In this document: piece by piece, positions 5,277 through 5,835 of the stretch
How positions within the stretch are numbered: the first letter of the stretch is position 1
How the letters are laid out: each line of letters opens with the position of its first letter
From: Clostridia bacterium
GTDB lineage: Bacteria; Bacillota; Clostridia; Oscillospirales; QAKW01
NCBI GenBank assembly: GCA_017442025.1
Contig: JAFSBD010000346.1
Coordinates: 1 to 5,835, forward strand
Reading direction: 5' to 3'
Length of the DNA: 5,835 bases
Notes under the pieces: model-generated
Database searches by the model: none
What the model saw: only the letters and a program-made list of their open reading frames with translations
Told to the model about the DNA's origin: nothing
Made by a program: the position numbers and the translations under genes

Positions 5277-5835
5277 ATGCAAAAGAATTTTAAAAACCCT
5301 GAAATAGCATTGATCCCTGCAGTTTTCGGCGCATTTGATGAAAATGCGGGCATTTTGGAATCGGAGCTGGATATTCGCCTCATTAATCGAGATGAGCATT
5401 TGGTTCTGAGCGGGGAAGAAGCCAATGTGGAGATGGCGGCCGAGGTGCTGGAAAATCTCTTTGCGCTGGCCGCGCGAGGGGAGATTATCGATGTCCAGAA
5501 GGTGCGGTATCTCATTAATCTGGCGCGGGAGGATTCGGGCTGTAATGTAGTGCAGGCGCTGGATGAATGTATCTGCATCACCACTCGCGGAAAGCCCATC
5601 AAGCCCAAGACCATTGCCCAGAAAAAATATGTGGAATGCATTGCCCGTAATGTAGTTACCTTCGGCGTGGGTCCTGCGGGTACCGGCAAGACCTACCTGG
5701 CCGTTGCGCTGGCGGTCTCGGCATTGAAATCCAAGCAGGTCTCCAAGATCGTTTTGACCCGCCCGGCGGTGGAGGCGGGGGAGAAGCTGGGCTTTTTGCC
5801 CGGCGATCTGCAGAATAAGGTGGATCCCTATCTGC
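5277..5835 (+). CDS. phoH: PhoH family ATPase (3' partial)
   Basis: This is the first 186 residues of a PhoH-like protein, an ATPase of P-loop type with proposed RNA-related functions; the usual length is about 320 residues, so the 3' part is outside the window. Residues 31-65 form the small N-terminal domain typical of bacterial PhoH proteins (LDIRLINRDEHLVLSGEEAN). Residues 109-124 (KPKTIAQKKYVECIAR) lead into the Walker A motif GPAGTGKT (132-139). TRPAVEAGEKLGFLPGDL (161-178) is the most characteristic block of the family and confirms the call. The ATG at 5277 is two bases after the yqfD stop, with GGAG at 5268-5271 in the last yqfD codons. In Bacillus this gene (yqfE) is followed by yqfF, ybeY, dgkA, cdd and era, so those are expected beyond the edge. 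Confidence 0.95.
   Translation, partial: MQKNFKNPEIALIPAVFGAFDENAGILESELDIRLINRDEHLVLSGEEANVEMAAEVLENLFALAARGEIIDVQKVRYLINLAREDSGCNVVQALDECICITTRGKPIKPKTIAQKKYVECIARNVVTFGVGPAGTGKTYLAVALAVSALKSKQVSKIVLTRPAVEAGEKLGFLPGDLQNKVDPYL

Noticed and set aside
5222..5689. 155-codon frame antisense to phoH
   Set aside because: It is a Ser/Arg-rich shadow of a well-supported PhoH reading frame.
1..5835. CRISPR arrays, tRNA or rRNA genes, transposase genes, toxin-antitoxin pairs
   Set aside because: No regularly spaced direct repeats, cloverleaf-like sequence, transposase motifs or toxin/antitoxin-like pair were seen on either strand.

Overview
The window reads as chromosome of an endospore-forming Firmicute of the class Clostridia. 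The main evidence is a yqfC-yqfD-phoH cluster, which in Bacillus and Clostridia encodes sporulation proteins followed by a housekeeping PhoH-type ATPase, together with a divergent YlbJ-like membrane protein. Strong GGAGG-type ribosome binding sites, consensus sigma-A promoter elements and stem-plus-T-run terminators fit the same group. The moderate GC content of the right-hand two thirds suggests a Ruminococcaceae/Oscillospiraceae-type clostridium. That placement is inference and was not tested.

Layout: (1) Bases 1-1433 hold the 3' part of a visibly AT-rich gene for a sigma-70-type factor. Only the region 4 promoter-binding helix-turn-helix and a very long C-terminal extension lie in the window. 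(2) Bases 1434-1524 are a short intergenic stretch with a 10-bp inverted repeat and promoter-like elements. (3) Bases 1525-2182 form a two-gene unit, a Nudix hydrolase followed by a 54-residue protein, closed by a strong hairpin terminator. (4) Bases 2215-2536 contain no convincing gene but hold several hairpins and a cryptic minus-strand frame; this may be an interspersed repeat or a structured RNA. (5) Bases 2537-3740 on the minus strand hold a YlbJ-like membrane protein and, overlapping it by ATGA, a 70-residue four-cysteine protein. The small gene has its own consensus promoter inside the 3' end of the ylbJ-like gene and its own terminator. (6) Bases 3802-5835 on the plus strand hold yqfC, yqfD and the 5' part of phoH, packed with almost no spacing.

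The ylbJ-like gene and yqfCD diverge from a 61-bp gap, so a sporulation membrane-protein gene and a sporulation operon share one control region. No complete novel defence, mobile or toxin system is demonstrable. The items most worth a second look are the sigma factor with a sensor-like C-terminal extension, the hairpin-rich gene-free stretch, and the nested sigma-A promoter driving the small cysteine protein.
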